From Oligoflexia bacterium (GTDB lineage: Bacteria > Bdellovibrionota_G > JALEGL01), in NCBI GenBank assembly GCA_035326705.1, contig DAOLES010000008.1, forward strand, positions 11,525-75,524: a stretch of DNA of 64,000 nucleotides, given 5' to 3'. A program made the position numbers and the translations under genes. Of the stretch, positions 44,014 through 54,167 are shown piece after piece. The notes under the pieces are model-generated. The model saw nothing but the letters and a program-made list of their open reading frames with translations, had not been told where the DNA came from and searched no databases. Position 1 is the first letter of the stretch. Each line of letters begins with the position of its first letter.

Positions 44014-47000
44014 TTAATCAATAAACCAAAAATCTCGGGCATATACTCTATATAAAGTTTGATTGGGCAGCTTGGTTTGGATGCTTTGATAGTCGTTTTC
44101 ATCCCCAACATACAAAAACACACTTTCTCTTTTTTGCTGCATTTTTTTATTGTTACTTGTTGGCCAAATGCTTGCCCAAGTTTGATCCCATGCTTGTTGA
44201 ACTTTTTTAAGGGTTGATTTTTTTTTGCGCAACTTTAACATTTTTTTTGCATGCTTGATGAACACTTTTGGCTGCTGTTGATAAAAAATATCCAGAGCCT
44301 GGTTCCAACCACGTGAACTTAAAGATTGGTCTCTGCGCGATAAATCATTAAAATAATCAACGTAAAGTAAATCCAAATCTTTTTGATCAAAGTTTTTTTC
44401 TTCTTGGGCCGCTTGTTCAACAAAAGCCAGTAAGGCTTCCATATCACCAACCCTATACGCAGCATAAGATACTTTCTCATTTTCTTTCTCAGCAGATATA
44501 CCGTTGCTATAGGCTAGACCTGCTTGCCAGGTTTGGTAAAAAAAACTCTTGGGGCCAGAACCAGAAAACATCAAGCTAGACATATAATCAATCATATCCC
44601 TATTTTTTGTATCTTTGAGTCCAGGACCTTTGCTTTTAAATTTTACATTGGCTTTGCTTTTGTTGGCAGTCTCAAAAAATAAATGTTTAGGGTAGGCTTT
44701 ATCCATTTGCGGGTATCGGCTTTGCAGACGACTTAAAAAATAGGGCAGGGCTGGTTTGTTTGCCTTTAACAGTTTGCTTTTGGCTTTTTTGGGCAAAAAC
44801 TTGGGCAACAGTTTATTGAGCTGGACTTGCATTAGGTGAATATTGTTTTGATTGCCTACCATAACAATTTTGAGCTTATGTTTGTTGAGCAAAAAGCTTA
44901 TGCAGTTTTTAAATTGTTGTAAACTCTCCTCTATGGGTGTTTGCAGAGCGGTCAAAATCATGTTCATGCTTGCCTGATAATCTTCCGCCATCGTCTCTTG
45001 CGGAACATTGGCTAAAATTAACTTAAGATCTTTGGCAATGGCAGCAATTGTTTTATCAACATGTTCTTGATTAAGCTGTTCTATCAATTTACTTTTATTA
45101 CTTGTCTGCTGGGTTAACTGGGCAAAATAGTTTTTAATGCTTTGATACTCTTTGTTGGTAACGGGATCGGTCAATAACCATTTTAAACGATAGTCATCAT
45201 ATCGACTGCTGTAATAACTGTTTAAATTTAACTTGAGTTCCTGGCCTTCTATACCATTCTCGATATCTTTGAATAAATCTGGGACCCAATGATCTCCAGG
45301 ATCTTGGGTAAGCTGCTCTGAACTCTCTAAACCTCGACTCACCAAGTAACGTAACTCTTTTAAGTTCTCTAGACTAAAATCAGCATACAAAAGATTGTCT
45401 TGCCAAGCTTGTAAAGCTTCGTCCAAATACTTGATATTTTGCACTGTCAAACCTAAGTTAAAATAATTTTGTTTTTTGATATTCTCATAACCGTAAGCAA
45501 AAGATTTTCCTTTTTTGTACCATTCATCGGCTAGGTCTTGGTAACTGTAACGCTGACCGTCTTTATGGATACCTATGCGTTTAAGCAAATAGGGCAAGGC
45601 GTTGGCATAGAGCTGATACGCTTGCGGTAAATCATCCATATTAATTAAGATGTTCAAATCCAAACTGTTTTTATGCTCAAAATAGGTTTCAATGTATTCA
45701 ACACCCTGTTTTTTATAGTGCTTGTATTTAAGCTCTGGATCTGGGCTGAGAATAAACTGTTTTGGAAAATCGGGATAGCGTTCATAGTGAAACTGTTTTT
45801 GTTTACTTTCTTCTTGTTTAGCAAAAGCCTGCAAAGCGTGTTGCTCATTGTCCTGGACATACATTTGTTTTAAGTGAGCAAGCTGCTTCTGAACTCTTTG
45901 TTTTTTTGCTTGTTTGATTTTTTGACTGAGCTTTTGACTTGGGACACCTACAAAAATATACGGTGTCTGTAAAAAACCGGCTTTGACAATACTTTCATCC
46001 CAGGCGCTTTTCTCACTGGAAAATGTTTGATTCAATTTTTTAAAAATATCCATAAAAAAAAGATCTTGTTCAAATGCTTTGTTCTGGCTTAGCTGGGCCA
46101 AAACTCTTTTCCAACTTTCTAAGCTGTCATCATCTGGAACATATTCAAATATAACTTCATAGTTCAACATCTTACCCGCAATAAAACTCTTGGCTTTGTT
46201 ATAAGCCTTACTTCTTAATTCTGGCTTTTGTTCAAGCTGCATAAAGTGTTCAATGCCTTCTTGCAATTTGTCTTGAATGTTTTGAATATTGCTTTGCCTG
46301 TTGTTTTTTTGGCTTAAGCTGGCAAAACAAGCCGGGTAAAGTTGTTGCACATTGATTCTGGTCGTATAACAGGACAAGGTTTCAACCGGTAGTTTTTTAG
46401 TTTTAACCCAAGTCTCTTTTAAATAATCATTAAGATTATCAAAAAATAAATCAAGGCTAATGTCTTCTTCATAGCTGATATTATTCACCACGTCCCAAGC
46501 AAACCTTACATTGACCAAATTATCCTCTTGATGACTGGCGTTATAAACTGTCTGTATTTTTCCTTTTAAAGCCGTTTGGGCTTTCACCGGATAGATCTCT
46601 GATAAAGGCTTTTGCTGTTTTGCTTGTGGCAACCTTTGCAAGATACCATCTAGGGTGTGTAAGTATTGTTTAACATCTGCATTAACGGGTAAAAAACTGA
46701 GCATGCTGATGCCTGGTCCAATCTTATACTGATCTTGGTAAAACTGAGCAATGGCTTGTGGCTTTAAGGTTCTGATTGCAGAAGGATCGCCGCCTGAAAT
46801 TTTAGAGTAGGGATGTTGCTCACCTAAAATGGTTTTGAGCATGCTGTAATAATCATTATAGCTCTGTTCATAACTTTCCATTTCTTGATACACCGCTCCA
46901 CTTTCAATCAAACTTAAGGACTTGTTGTTCTGATTTTGTTTGACCGCAAAATGATAGAGCTCTTGTTGAATCTGCTCTTCATCCAAACTTGCATTGAACA

Positions 47001-47454
47001 AAGCATCCAAAGTGGTAGCTAAAACTGTATTGTGCTCAGCCATACCGGCTTTGCTTTTAAACTTATACTGAGTGTACAGGGGATAGGTTAGGGCACCTGA
47101 TGTGCTTAAATTGTATTTTTCCAGCATGTCCAAATAACGGCCTTTTTTACTTTTACCCAACAAGACATGTTCTAAAGCATGTGAATGGCCTTGGTTTGAA
47201 ATAGGTGGTGTACTGACCCAAATGGCCGTCTGAGGGACCGTATCAAACTGTAAAACAAACAGCTTCAAGCCGGATGCATGTTGCCAATAACTACCTATAT
47301 TTTGCTGATCACCTGCATGATACACCTGTTGAATTGTAAAGTTAGAAAAACTCTGTCCTGATTGATAGCTTAGCTTTTGAGTTTGTTCTTGTGCATAAAT
47401 AAACCCAAAGTTCATAAACGCTAATAAAGCTAAATAAATTCTTTTTATCATCAC
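44014..47454 (-). CDS. Large secreted M16-family metalloprotease (PreP-like)
   Basis: A 1146-residue M16 protease with a signal peptide (IYLALLAFMNFGFIYAQ). The inverted zinc motif HxxEH is HALEHVLLGK (about 89-93) and the second Glu is downstream in GAVYQEMESYE. This is the M16C/presequence-protease layout with two halves: HSHALEHVLLG in the N-terminal half and an inactive C-terminal half. Such enzymes degrade peptides in organelles or the periplasm. It is the upstream partner of the DUF4097-type gene with an 80-base gap. Confidence 0.88.
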   Translation of the reverse strand: MMIKRIYLALLAFMNFGFIYAQEQTQKLSYQSGQSFSNFTIQQVYHAGDQQNIGSYWQHASGLKLFVLQFDTVPQTAIWVSTPPISNQGHSHALEHVLLGKSKKGRYLDMLEKYNLSTSGALTYPLYTQYKFKSKAGMAEHNTVLATTLDALFNASLDEEQIQQELYHFAVKQNQNNKSLSLIESGAVYQEMESYEQSYNDYYSMLKTILGEQHPYSKISGGDPSAIRTLKPQAIAQFYQDQYKIGPGISMLSFLPVNADVKQYLHTLDGILQRLPQAKQQKPLSEIYPVKAQTALKGKIQTVYNASHQEDNLVNVRFAWDVVNNISYEEDISLDLFFDNLNDYLKETWVKTKKLPVETLSCYTTRINVQQLYPACFASLSQKNNRQSNIQNIQDKLQEGIEHFMQLEQKPELRSKAYNKAKSFIAGKMLNYEVIFEYVPDDDSLESWKRVLAQLSQNKAFEQDLFFMDIFKKLNQTFSSEKSAWDESIVKAGFLQTPYIFVGVPSQKLSQKIKQAKKQRVQKQLAHLKQMYVQDNEQHALQAFAKQEESKQKQFHYERYPDFPKQFILSPDPELKYKHYKKQGVEYIETYFEHKNSLDLNILINMDDLPQAYQLYANALPYLLKRIGIHKDGQRYSYQDLADEWYKKGKSFAYGYENIKKQNYFNLGLTVQNIKYLDEALQAWQDNLLYADFSLENLKELRYLVSRGLESSEQLTQDPGDHWVPDLFKDIENGIEGQELKLNLNSYYSSRYDDYRLKWLLTDPVTNKEYQSIKNYFAQLTQQTSNKSKLIEQLNQEHVDKTIAAIAKDLKLILANVPQETMAEDYQASMNMILTALQTPIEESLQQFKNCISFLLNKHKLKIVMVGNQNNIHLMQVQLNKLLPKFLPKKAKSKLLKANKPALPYFLSRLQSRYPQMDKAYPKHLFFETANKSKANVKFKSKGPGLKDTKNRDMIDYMSSLMFSGSGPKSFFYQTWQAGLAYSNGISAEKENEKVSYAAYRVGDMEALLAFVEQAAQEEKNFDQKDLDLLYVDYFNDLSRRDQSLSSRGWNQALDIFYQQQPKVFIKHAKKMLKLRKKKSTLKKVQQAWDQTWASIWPTSNNKKMQQKRESVFLYVGDENDYQSIQTKLPNQTLYRVYARDFWFID

Positions 47455-47584
47455 TGACTAAATTTACCTCACTCTGTTTTTCTTCAACAGTTTTTAATCT
47501 CTTTTCCTCTATTCATCTTAAATTACTGACTTGAAACTGTTTAGCTTTATATGATAGATTGATCTTGTATTAATGTAGGGGATT

Positions 47585-49270
47585 ATGGATTTTTTAATAA
47601 AAATTTTTCAGAAACAATTGAATATTGTGGCAATTTTTTTTCTATGCCTAGTTGCTTTATTTTTCAGTTCTTTAGGCCATGCAAAAGAAAATAAACTTTA
47701 CTCTATTAATGATACGTCCAATGGTTTTTGTTTATTGTATTCGGAACTTGATCATACAAAGCTTCGCGATTACTGTAATTTTTTCAACTTGCGTTTTCAA
47801 GAAGATGGACTCTGGAAATCTTGTTATAAGAACGAACAAGCTGTTTGTCGTTTTCCAGAAAAAGAATATTCTTTGCTGAACAATCACTCTTCTGAATTAG
47901 ATCTTGATTTTTATCAGAACAAAGAACGTTTGATTGATTGGGCCTTGAATCAATATCTTAAGCCTCACAATAAATCCTTGGAAACACTGATTACTAAGTC
48001 AGTTAATCTAACCCTAACTACTCATCCATTTAATGAGTTTTTTAAAAATACCCTTTCTGGCAAAACGCTAAACAACTACCTTTATATTAATAAGATCAAC
48101 GGCGTAAGTCTTAGCGCTGATGCTTTAGGTTATTATAACTTTATCAATACTAATCAACCCTTCAAAGCGGTTAGTTCACATCTTCCTGAAATATTCTATA
48201 AGTCATTTTTTTGGAAAGCTTATGAAGTAAGCTATAAAAACTATATAAAAATACTTCAAGAAACTAATGATGATAATTTAAAACAATTGGATTCTGTTTT
48301 GGGTTACCTTCATTATTTATTAAGCCAACACTTTGGTGAACAAGCTTTTTTGTTTTATCCAATTAAGTCAAAACTAGCTTCTAAATTTAATGGTGAATTA
48401 AATCTTCGTTTAGTCCTCTACTACGAACAAGAAATTGCCGGCTCTACATGGGGTAAAAGTATTATTTTACCTTTTGATGGAAATAGCGATAATATCCTTA
48501 TTATCAGTGGCAATTATGATTTAGAAGGATCTCCGCAGCAGAGTTTTTTTTATGAAGAGTATTTTTCTGATAAGTCTCCAAATAGAGAACTAAGTGCTTC
48601 CAATAATCGTTTTTCTAATGAAAGCTGTATGAAGTGTCACCTTCAAATGAACAAAATTAGAACAGGTCCAATGTCTAATCTTTTAGCGGAAGACAGCCGA
48701 TTCTTTGCTGACTACAGTGATGGTTTTTATTTGAATAATCCTTATGTTTATGATGGTTATAAGAGCTCCAAAGCTTCTGAATTTATGGCCAATGGCAAAA
48801 TTTTTCATTTCCCAAAATATTTACAAGCTAGAGATTCTCGCAAAGGTTTATATCTTTATCAAGTCAGTGATCTAGGGCCCATTTTAGGAGATCCTGTTTC
48901 ATCTCCACAGGCCAGCAAATGTTTTGAAAAGCCTATTAAAACCTGGGGAGGCGCAGCCAATTGCTATACTTGCCATGATTTTTCCCAGCAGTATCTTGGC
49001 CCCATCCATACCACAAATTTTAAGATGTCTATGGAATCCTTAAAAAAGCAATTGACCTACTCACCCAAAACCAATGTTGAAAAAAAAGTTTATGATGAAA
49101 CTTTCATGCCTTATAGAATGTTTTTAAATGACCCCAATGATCCCTACAAACTCCGACCACAAGCACAGACTGATCTTAAAAATCTGATCAGCTGTTTAGA
49201 AGAAAACTTTAATAAAGACCAGTTGCAATGGATACAAGAAAAGTTATTCTCTACTTTAAATGAGATATAG
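47585..49270 (+). CDS. Secreted protein with two CXXCH haem motifs, unknown
   Basis: A 561-residue protein with an N-terminal signal or membrane anchor (IFFLCLVALFFSSLGHA). Two c-type haem motifs are present: SCMKCHLQMNKI at about 354-358 and NCYTCHDFSQQY at about 460-464, each with the CXXCH needed for covalent haem. The rest shows no similarity I recognise to known cytochromes. An electron-transfer or peroxidase-like role is possible. It overlaps the convergent pssA gene by 20 bp. No cytochrome-maturation genes are in the window. Confidence 0.75.
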   Translation: MDFLIKIFQKQLNIVAIFFLCLVALFFSSLGHAKENKLYSINDTSNGFCLLYSELDHTKLRDYCNFFNLRFQEDGLWKSCYKNEQAVCRFPEKEYSLLNNHSSELDLDFYQNKERLIDWALNQYLKPHNKSLETLITKSVNLTLTTHPFNEFFKNTLSGKTLNNYLYINKINGVSLSADALGYYNFINTNQPFKAVSSHLPEIFYKSFFWKAYEVSYKNYIKILQETNDDNLKQLDSVLGYLHYLLSQHFGEQAFLFYPIKSKLASKFNGELNLRLVLYYEQEIAGSTWGKSIILPFDGNSDNILIISGNYDLEGSPQQSFFYEEYFSDKSPNRELSASNNRFSNESCMKCHLQMNKIRTGPMSNLLAEDSRFFADYSDGFYLNNPYVYDGYKSSKASEFMANGKIFHFPKYLQARDSRKGLYLYQVSDLGPILGDPVSSPQASKCFEKPIKTWGGAANCYTCHDFSQQYLGPIHTTNFKMSMESLKKQLTYSPKTNVEKKVYDETFMPYRMFLNDPNDPYKLRPQAQTDLKNLISCLEENFNKDQLQWIQEKLFSTLNEI

Positions 49271-50024
49271 TTTGTTTTTTAGACGTATTTTTTTTCTTGA
49301 ACAGTTTTTTTGTTGCTCTTAAAACTACACCCAAAGGGCCAGATGCAATGTAAGTTAAGGTTAAAACATACAAAGTTAAAATAGGTTTGATCCATAGAGC
49401 CATGGTCATAAAAAGAAAAGGCATTAACACATGCATGGGTTGTCTGCGATTGAGGCTTAACGATTTACTGGATAGGTAAGACACTTGACTGACCATTAAA
49501 AAAGGAACGGTTAACATGCACAAGAGCATAAAACTCTCACCCTCCATGAACCAAATATCTTGGTTGGGTTTAAAAATTAAAGCACTCAACACAAAAAACA
49601 TCCCGCCCATGGGAATGGGTAAGCCTTGAAAATGACTTTTTTCTGTACTTTTGTTTTGCACATTAAAACGGGCCAGACGAATGGTGCCACAGGCCAGATG
49701 AAAAAAACAGGCCACCAAGGCCAGTTCTTCCGTAAAATAATGGCCCCATGCAAAGACCATGGCCATGGGTGCAATCCCAAAAGAAATCACATCACATAAT
49801 GAATCATACTCTTCACCAAAACGTGAACCTGTATTGGTTCTACGCGCCACTTGCCCATCCAACATATCCAAAACAGCGGCAATCATAATAAACAAGCCGC
49901 TTTTAAACAAACTGTCTTGATAGCCTAAACTGTAATTCCAGCTATGAATAATAGACAAAAAACCAAAAAACAAATTACCCGTCGTAACCAAATTTGGAAG
50001 TATGTAAATGCCTTTTCTCATCAA
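49251..50024 (-). CDS. pssA: CDP-diacylglycerol--serine O-phosphatidyltransferase
   Basis: A 257-residue membrane enzyme that makes phosphatidylserine from CDP-diacylglycerol. The CDP-alcohol phosphotransferase motif DG-x2-AR-x8-G-x3-D-x3-D is DGQVARRTNTGSRFGEEYDS followed by LCD (about 56-78). The N terminus YILPNLVTTGNLFFGFLS and the multiple spans are typical. It begins the phosphatidylethanolamine route together with psd at 54201, but here four other genes stand between them. Its 3' end overlaps the two-haem gene. Confidence 0.95.
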   Translation of the reverse strand: MMRKGIYILPNLVTTGNLFFGFLSIIHSWNYSLGYQDSLFKSGLFIMIAAVLDMLDGQVARRTNTGSRFGEEYDSLCDVISFGIAPMAMVFAWGHYFTEELALVACFFHLACGTIRLARFNVQNKSTEKSHFQGLPIPMGGMFFVLSALIFKPNQDIWFMEGESFMLLCMLTVPFLMVSQVSYLSSKSLSLNRRQPMHVLMPFLFMTMALWIKPILTLYVLTLTYIASGPLGVVLRATKKLFKKKNTSKKQTISHLK

Positions 50025-50152
50025 TTGATACCTTTAACTTAACATAGTAGGATAACCCAGAAGAATCAACTTTTGTTCAAGACCTTAACTTGGATGTTTT
50101 ATTTAAGTATTCAAATAAAACATAGTAAATCTATGCTATAAAATTTTTATAC

Positions 50153-52528
50153 TTAAGGATTCAGATAAAACGTTCTCACTTCTCCAGAATGTAAGTTTAA
50201 ATTAAGATTTGTTGTATGTGCTGTTGTTTCTTGCTTAATTAAATCTACTAACAATGTATGTTGGGGTAGGGCGATGTTAACATTCAATTTATCTAGATGC
50301 GTATTGATCACTGCTATATAAGTCCCTTGATTTTCTGTTGGATAGACTCTAACAATAACATCTTGTTCCGAGCTAGCAGCATCATCAATAAAACTAGGGA
50401 TTGCCGGCAAGGATAAAAATGCCGCATTAAATTTTTTAGCATACTGCGGATAAGCACGATTAAATGTATGTGCTGATAAATACCCCAAGTACTGAGGGTC
50501 ATGAAAAGCCAGTGCCCGTGCTTCAGCCAAAATAGAGTGTGGGCCAGCCCGCTCAACATCTGAAACAAAATAACCGGTTAAGTCATTGAGACGGTCTTCA
50601 TTTAAAGGATGATGAAAAATTGATGCCATCCCCGCAGGTGAACGAAAAGCGTTAACTTGCTCCTCTGACGCTACTGAAAATAAACGATTAAACGGATAAC
50701 TTTGTATTGTTTTTTCTGATTGTGAATGCACTCTTGGTCTAGGAGATGCAAAACTTGACTCTATGGCTAGATCATCACAAGTTGATTGCTCTTCATGTGC
50801 TTTTGGACGCGTGATCAAATGGTGATAGTCTTGTGCAAGGTCCGCTTGTGGTAAAAGCTGTGAAACCTCAATGCCTGTAAGATTATCAAAGCGTTGCATA
50901 TTATCCGTAGCAACCCCTTTTCTATCAACTGTCTTGGGGCCAGGTTCTTCACCGTAGGCCGTTAATAGAATTTTTGCATTGATACCAGTCTCTGTATGAA
51001 TATAGTTGGCAAGTGCATCAAAAAACTTTTCTCGTTCTTCTTTCCACCAGCTGCGGTAGAAGCGTAACATTTTAGGATTATTCTCTAAATTTTTTCTGCT
51101 GATATTGTTGATTAAACCCAAGTGCAACCTAAACTTTTGGCGTGCTTGATCTGAAAAATTAATGGGCAAATGACTCTCCCGAGTACGAAACCAGGCGCCT
51201 AATAAACGCTGTTCTAAATAACTTTGTAAGTCTGGATCTTGGACATGTTGAACAATAGTTTTTTCTAACAATCTTTTAGCATCCAGCAAGCTTGTTGGAT
51301 CTAAAATATCTGCATTGGCCATTTCTACCCATGGCAAAGGCGTGTAGCCTCGGCACTCATTGTAAGCTTGTTCAGGATCATAAGGTGCTCGTTTTAACGG
51401 TTCTGATCGTCGTTGGTAGCCTAAACCATTCTGATTTAAGCCCTGACTTCCTCGATACTCGTAATACGGTAAAACATAATGGTCATATGCTTTAAGCATG
51501 CTTAACAGCTCTTTCCATAAATCCATCACCGAATGATCTGCATGCCGAAAACCTGCTTCAGCGTACCAATTTGAGTCTTGACTTAAAAACCCTTGATTGA
51601 AACCCCATTCAAGTAAGTCTTTGGCAAATGTATTCATCCCCAAAAATTTCATGACTTTGGCTTTGTTTTCAAACCACTGCAGCGGATCATTGGTTACTGG
51701 CTGGTTTTGGCTAAAATAATCTCCCCGAGCATGCACTGCTACATCGCTCATTTCTTCTCGAGAAAATAAATGTCGACGGGGTAAACTAGCATGTGGATAA
51801 TGAATGACTTGACTCAACTGTTGCTCATCTAAAACTTCATACAATCTAATTTTTGCAAGGTCTATGCCGGCAGACAAGGGCGCATCACTATAGTGACCAT
51901 GGGCAACAATCAGCCAAAATCCATCTTTAGGTGTAAAAGGACGTGAATCAAAGTTTTTACCAATCTTCAGTCCAGCAAAATGCTCATGCAAATAAAACAG
52001 CTGCTGCCACACTTGCCATCGCTGTGTTAAAGGATAGTTTAGTGACTCTAGGTTGTTGGCCGTGTATCCATCTAAGGTGTCTCCCAAAGCAACACCAGTA
52101 CTAAATCCACGCACGCTTTCACCCCCACGATTGATAATAAAGTTTGTTCGAGGTGCTTGATCTGGATATTCTACTGTGATCACATAGGCTTTGCCCGCCT
52201 GTAAATTTTTTCCTTTCCCAAGTTTATAGGCAACAAAACCTGCATCCTGTCCAACTGTATTAGGAACGTAGCGCAAAGTTTTCTTCTCATCCTCTAAAAC
52301 AAGGGTTTTAATCTTGGATAATCCAGTTTCTGATTCAGTAAAATCATGTCGTTTTTTTGGATTGGCACAGTTCACTTCATCAATTAAAAGCAGGTTGTCT
52401 TGCCCATACAAACGATCCAACTGTGCTCTTTGTTCAGCTTTAGAAAAAGAAAATTCTCTCTTTGAACAACTCAAAAAACTTAAGCACAGGCTTAGACCCA
52501 ATAAATATAGATTAATATAAAATTTCAA
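50153..52528 (-). CDS. Large lipoprotein, glycoside-hydrolase-like, unknown
   Basis: A 791-residue lipoprotein: signal LGLSLCLSFLSC with lipobox Cys at about residue 21. The middle part (VLPYYEYRGSQGLNQNGLGY, then PLPWVEMANADILDP and GINAKILLTAYGEEPGPKTV) reads like a TIM-barrel glycoside hydrolase catalytic region, and the last ~80 residues (VIVRVYPTENQGTYIAVINT to EVRTFYLNP) like the C-terminal beta-sandwich of such enzymes. I cannot assign a GH family or catalytic residues. It should act on the periplasmic side or cell surface. Confidence 0.6.
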   Translation of the reverse strand: MKFYINLYLLGLSLCLSFLSCSKREFSFSKAEQRAQLDRLYGQDNLLLIDEVNCANPKKRHDFTESETGLSKIKTLVLEDEKKTLRYVPNTVGQDAGFVAYKLGKGKNLQAGKAYVITVEYPDQAPRTNFIINRGGESVRGFSTGVALGDTLDGYTANNLESLNYPLTQRWQVWQQLFYLHEHFAGLKIGKNFDSRPFTPKDGFWLIVAHGHYSDAPLSAGIDLAKIRLYEVLDEQQLSQVIHYPHASLPRRHLFSREEMSDVAVHARGDYFSQNQPVTNDPLQWFENKAKVMKFLGMNTFAKDLLEWGFNQGFLSQDSNWYAEAGFRHADHSVMDLWKELLSMLKAYDHYVLPYYEYRGSQGLNQNGLGYQRRSEPLKRAPYDPEQAYNECRGYTPLPWVEMANADILDPTSLLDAKRLLEKTIVQHVQDPDLQSYLEQRLLGAWFRTRESHLPINFSDQARQKFRLHLGLINNISRKNLENNPKMLRFYRSWWKEEREKFFDALANYIHTETGINAKILLTAYGEEPGPKTVDRKGVATDNMQRFDNLTGIEVSQLLPQADLAQDYHHLITRPKAHEEQSTCDDLAIESSFASPRPRVHSQSEKTIQSYPFNRLFSVASEEQVNAFRSPAGMASIFHHPLNEDRLNDLTGYFVSDVERAGPHSILAEARALAFHDPQYLGYLSAHTFNRAYPQYAKKFNAAFLSLPAIPSFIDDAASSEQDVIVRVYPTENQGTYIAVINTHLDKLNVNIALPQHTLLVDLIKQETTAHTTNLNLNLHSGEVRTFYLNP

Positions 52529-52660
52529 AATGCTATGTCATAACATAAGATTTTTTAAGAAACCACAGGCATTTTAAGTGCATTTGTCTTCTATTTATAT
52601 ATGGGTTTATTATGTACAATAATATTGTATACTTTTTTCCATTTTTTATAGAATTAAGAG

Positions 52661-53098
52661 ATGAAAAAATCGATTGATGCCATTATTAAAGAATACCCTG
52701 ATTTTAAACCTATGTTTGAGCGTTATTGGGATGCCACAAAAGAAAAAATTTTTTTAGGTTCAAGAGCGCTTGGCCTTGATGCTGATCTAAATCCACTTTC
52801 TCCTGAACAGCAAGTTTCTTTTATCGTTTTGTCTGCCAAAATTTATAACCATATGACTGATATATCTCTTGAGAACGTTAAAAAACAAAAATTGCCGGCT
52901 TTGTCTGATCATGAAAGAAAGTTTTTTGGTGTAACCTGTGATATTTTACGATATCAGTTTACTAAAGCTCTACCCCTTGATGAACATACAATGACCACTC
53001 TCGCCCAAGTATGCTTGTATGCTCCGCATCAACAAGATGAAAACTTAATCAAAAGTGTCCTTAAACAACTCAAAGCATATGTTAAAAAAACAAGCTAA
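52661..53098 (+). CDS. Small soluble protein, unknown
   Basis: A 145-residue protein without signal peptide or membrane segment. The sequence is charged and helical, with no motif I recognise. It is followed by a 356-bp gap (53099-53454) holding two palindromes and a coding-like remnant, then by another plus-strand gene. Confidence 0.6.
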   Translation: MKKSIDAIIKEYPDFKPMFERYWDATKEKIFLGSRALGLDADLNPLSPEQQVSFIVLSAKIYNHMTDISLENVKKQKLPALSDHERKFFGVTCDILRYQFTKALPLDEHTMTTLAQVCLYAPHQQDENLIKSVLKQLKAYVKKTS

Positions 53099-53454
53099 GT
53101 CCCAACATAAAAAAGATTTTAGATACCTTTTATAAGGACACGAAATACTTAGAACATGGCAAATCAGTTTGGAAAAAATTACGATCTGATATGAAAACAG
53201 TGATCAGCGCAAGCTAATTCGATATGTACCCAAAGGTACCCGGTACCTTTGGGTAAAAAAGTTAGTTTAAAACTGATTCAGATGAACTGATAGGATAAAT
53301 CTTTTTTATATCAAAAAGTTGCTGCCTACCTATTGATAATTTCAGCATATGCCAATGTTAATGCGTTATGTCTAAAGAATATGTTTTTGTCTTGTTTTTC
53401 TTTCATGGCTCTGATATATGTTGCAAAATTATTTGAAAAATTCATGGGGGAAAT
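53099..53454. other. Gap with two palindromes and a coding-like remnant
   Basis: The gap holds: (1) about 48 codons open on the plus strand to the TAA near 53214 reading KILDTFYKDTKYLEHGKSVW then KKLRSDMKTVISAS, with no start, which looks like the end of a lost gene; (2) a perfect 14-bp inverted repeat TACCCAAAGGTACC/GGTACCTTTGGGTA at 53227-53255 with one base between; (3) a degenerate REP-like copy at 53310-53337 (ATCAAAAAG...CTATTGAT). A GGGGG-type ribosome site (GGGGGAAAT) precedes the gene at 53455. Confidence 0.5.
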
Positions 53455-54075
53455 ATGAAAAAAATAAACTTACTTACTCTTCTTTTCGTTTTTATATCTT
53501 TTATAGCTCATGCTAAACCTGCACAAGAAGATACAACTGTAGACAAAATTCAAGAGAGTTTTACTGAAAACCTAATTTTTCTTATTGAAAATAACCAAAT
53601 ATCAATGGAGGATGCAGAAAAAGTAACCGAACAGTTTGAAAATGCGTTAGCAACAGGTTTACTCAATAACAGGCATACCCGTCTATATTTATGTGGTGGT
53701 ATTGGAATAAGCCCAACTGTTGTACCCCTTGTTGGCGGTGAACACACAGAATGTGCAAGTATGAATGGCTATCCAAATATGGTTTTTAGTACTTTTATTG
53801 AAGAAGTAGATAAAAACGGAGAATACGAGGAAGATATCAAGATGGGGTTCATCTTTGGTGCTGAAGCTCATGTTGGGTTAGCGATATATACTGGTGTTGG
53901 TGCCCCAGACGGTAACTATAGTGGTGGCGATTTAACTGTATCTCTCCTATATTATGGAGGGAAAGGTTTATTGGTTAACAGAGATACTAAAAACGCTTCT
54001 TTGGTATTTATTGGTTATTCTGCCGGCATTCATATTGGTGCCACTCACATAAACTTAACTGTGAAAAGTAGATAG
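53455..54075 (+). CDS. Secreted Gly-rich protein, unknown
   Basis: A 206-residue protein with a clean signal peptide (MKKINLLTLLFVFISFIAHAKPAQ). The mature part has a helical N-terminal stretch then Gly-rich beta-like strands (LYLCGGIGISPTVVPLVGG, GAEAHVGLAIYTGVGAPDGN), no recognised family. A GGGGG-like ribosome site lies eight bases before the ATG. It is convergent with psd, with a REP-like palindrome between them. Confidence 0.7.
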   Translation: MKKINLLTLLFVFISFIAHAKPAQEDTTVDKIQESFTENLIFLIENNQISMEDAEKVTEQFENALATGLLNNRHTRLYLCGGIGISPTVVPLVGGEHTECASMNGYPNMVFSTFIEEVDKNGEYEEDIKMGFIFGAEAHVGLAIYTGVGAPDGNYSGGDLTVSLLYYGGKGLLVNRDTKNASLVFIGYSAGIHIGATHINLTVKSR

Positions 54076-54167
54076 TTAAGCCTTCTTAAAAAACAACCAT
54101 CTTCACTTATTACATTTGAAGCAAAGTATTGTTGTTTTTTAAATTTTTATCTTCAAATTTTGAAAAA

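Noticed and set aside
51788..51800. A TGTGGATAA DnaA box inside the large lipoprotein gene
   Set aside because: Single copy within coding sequence without context.
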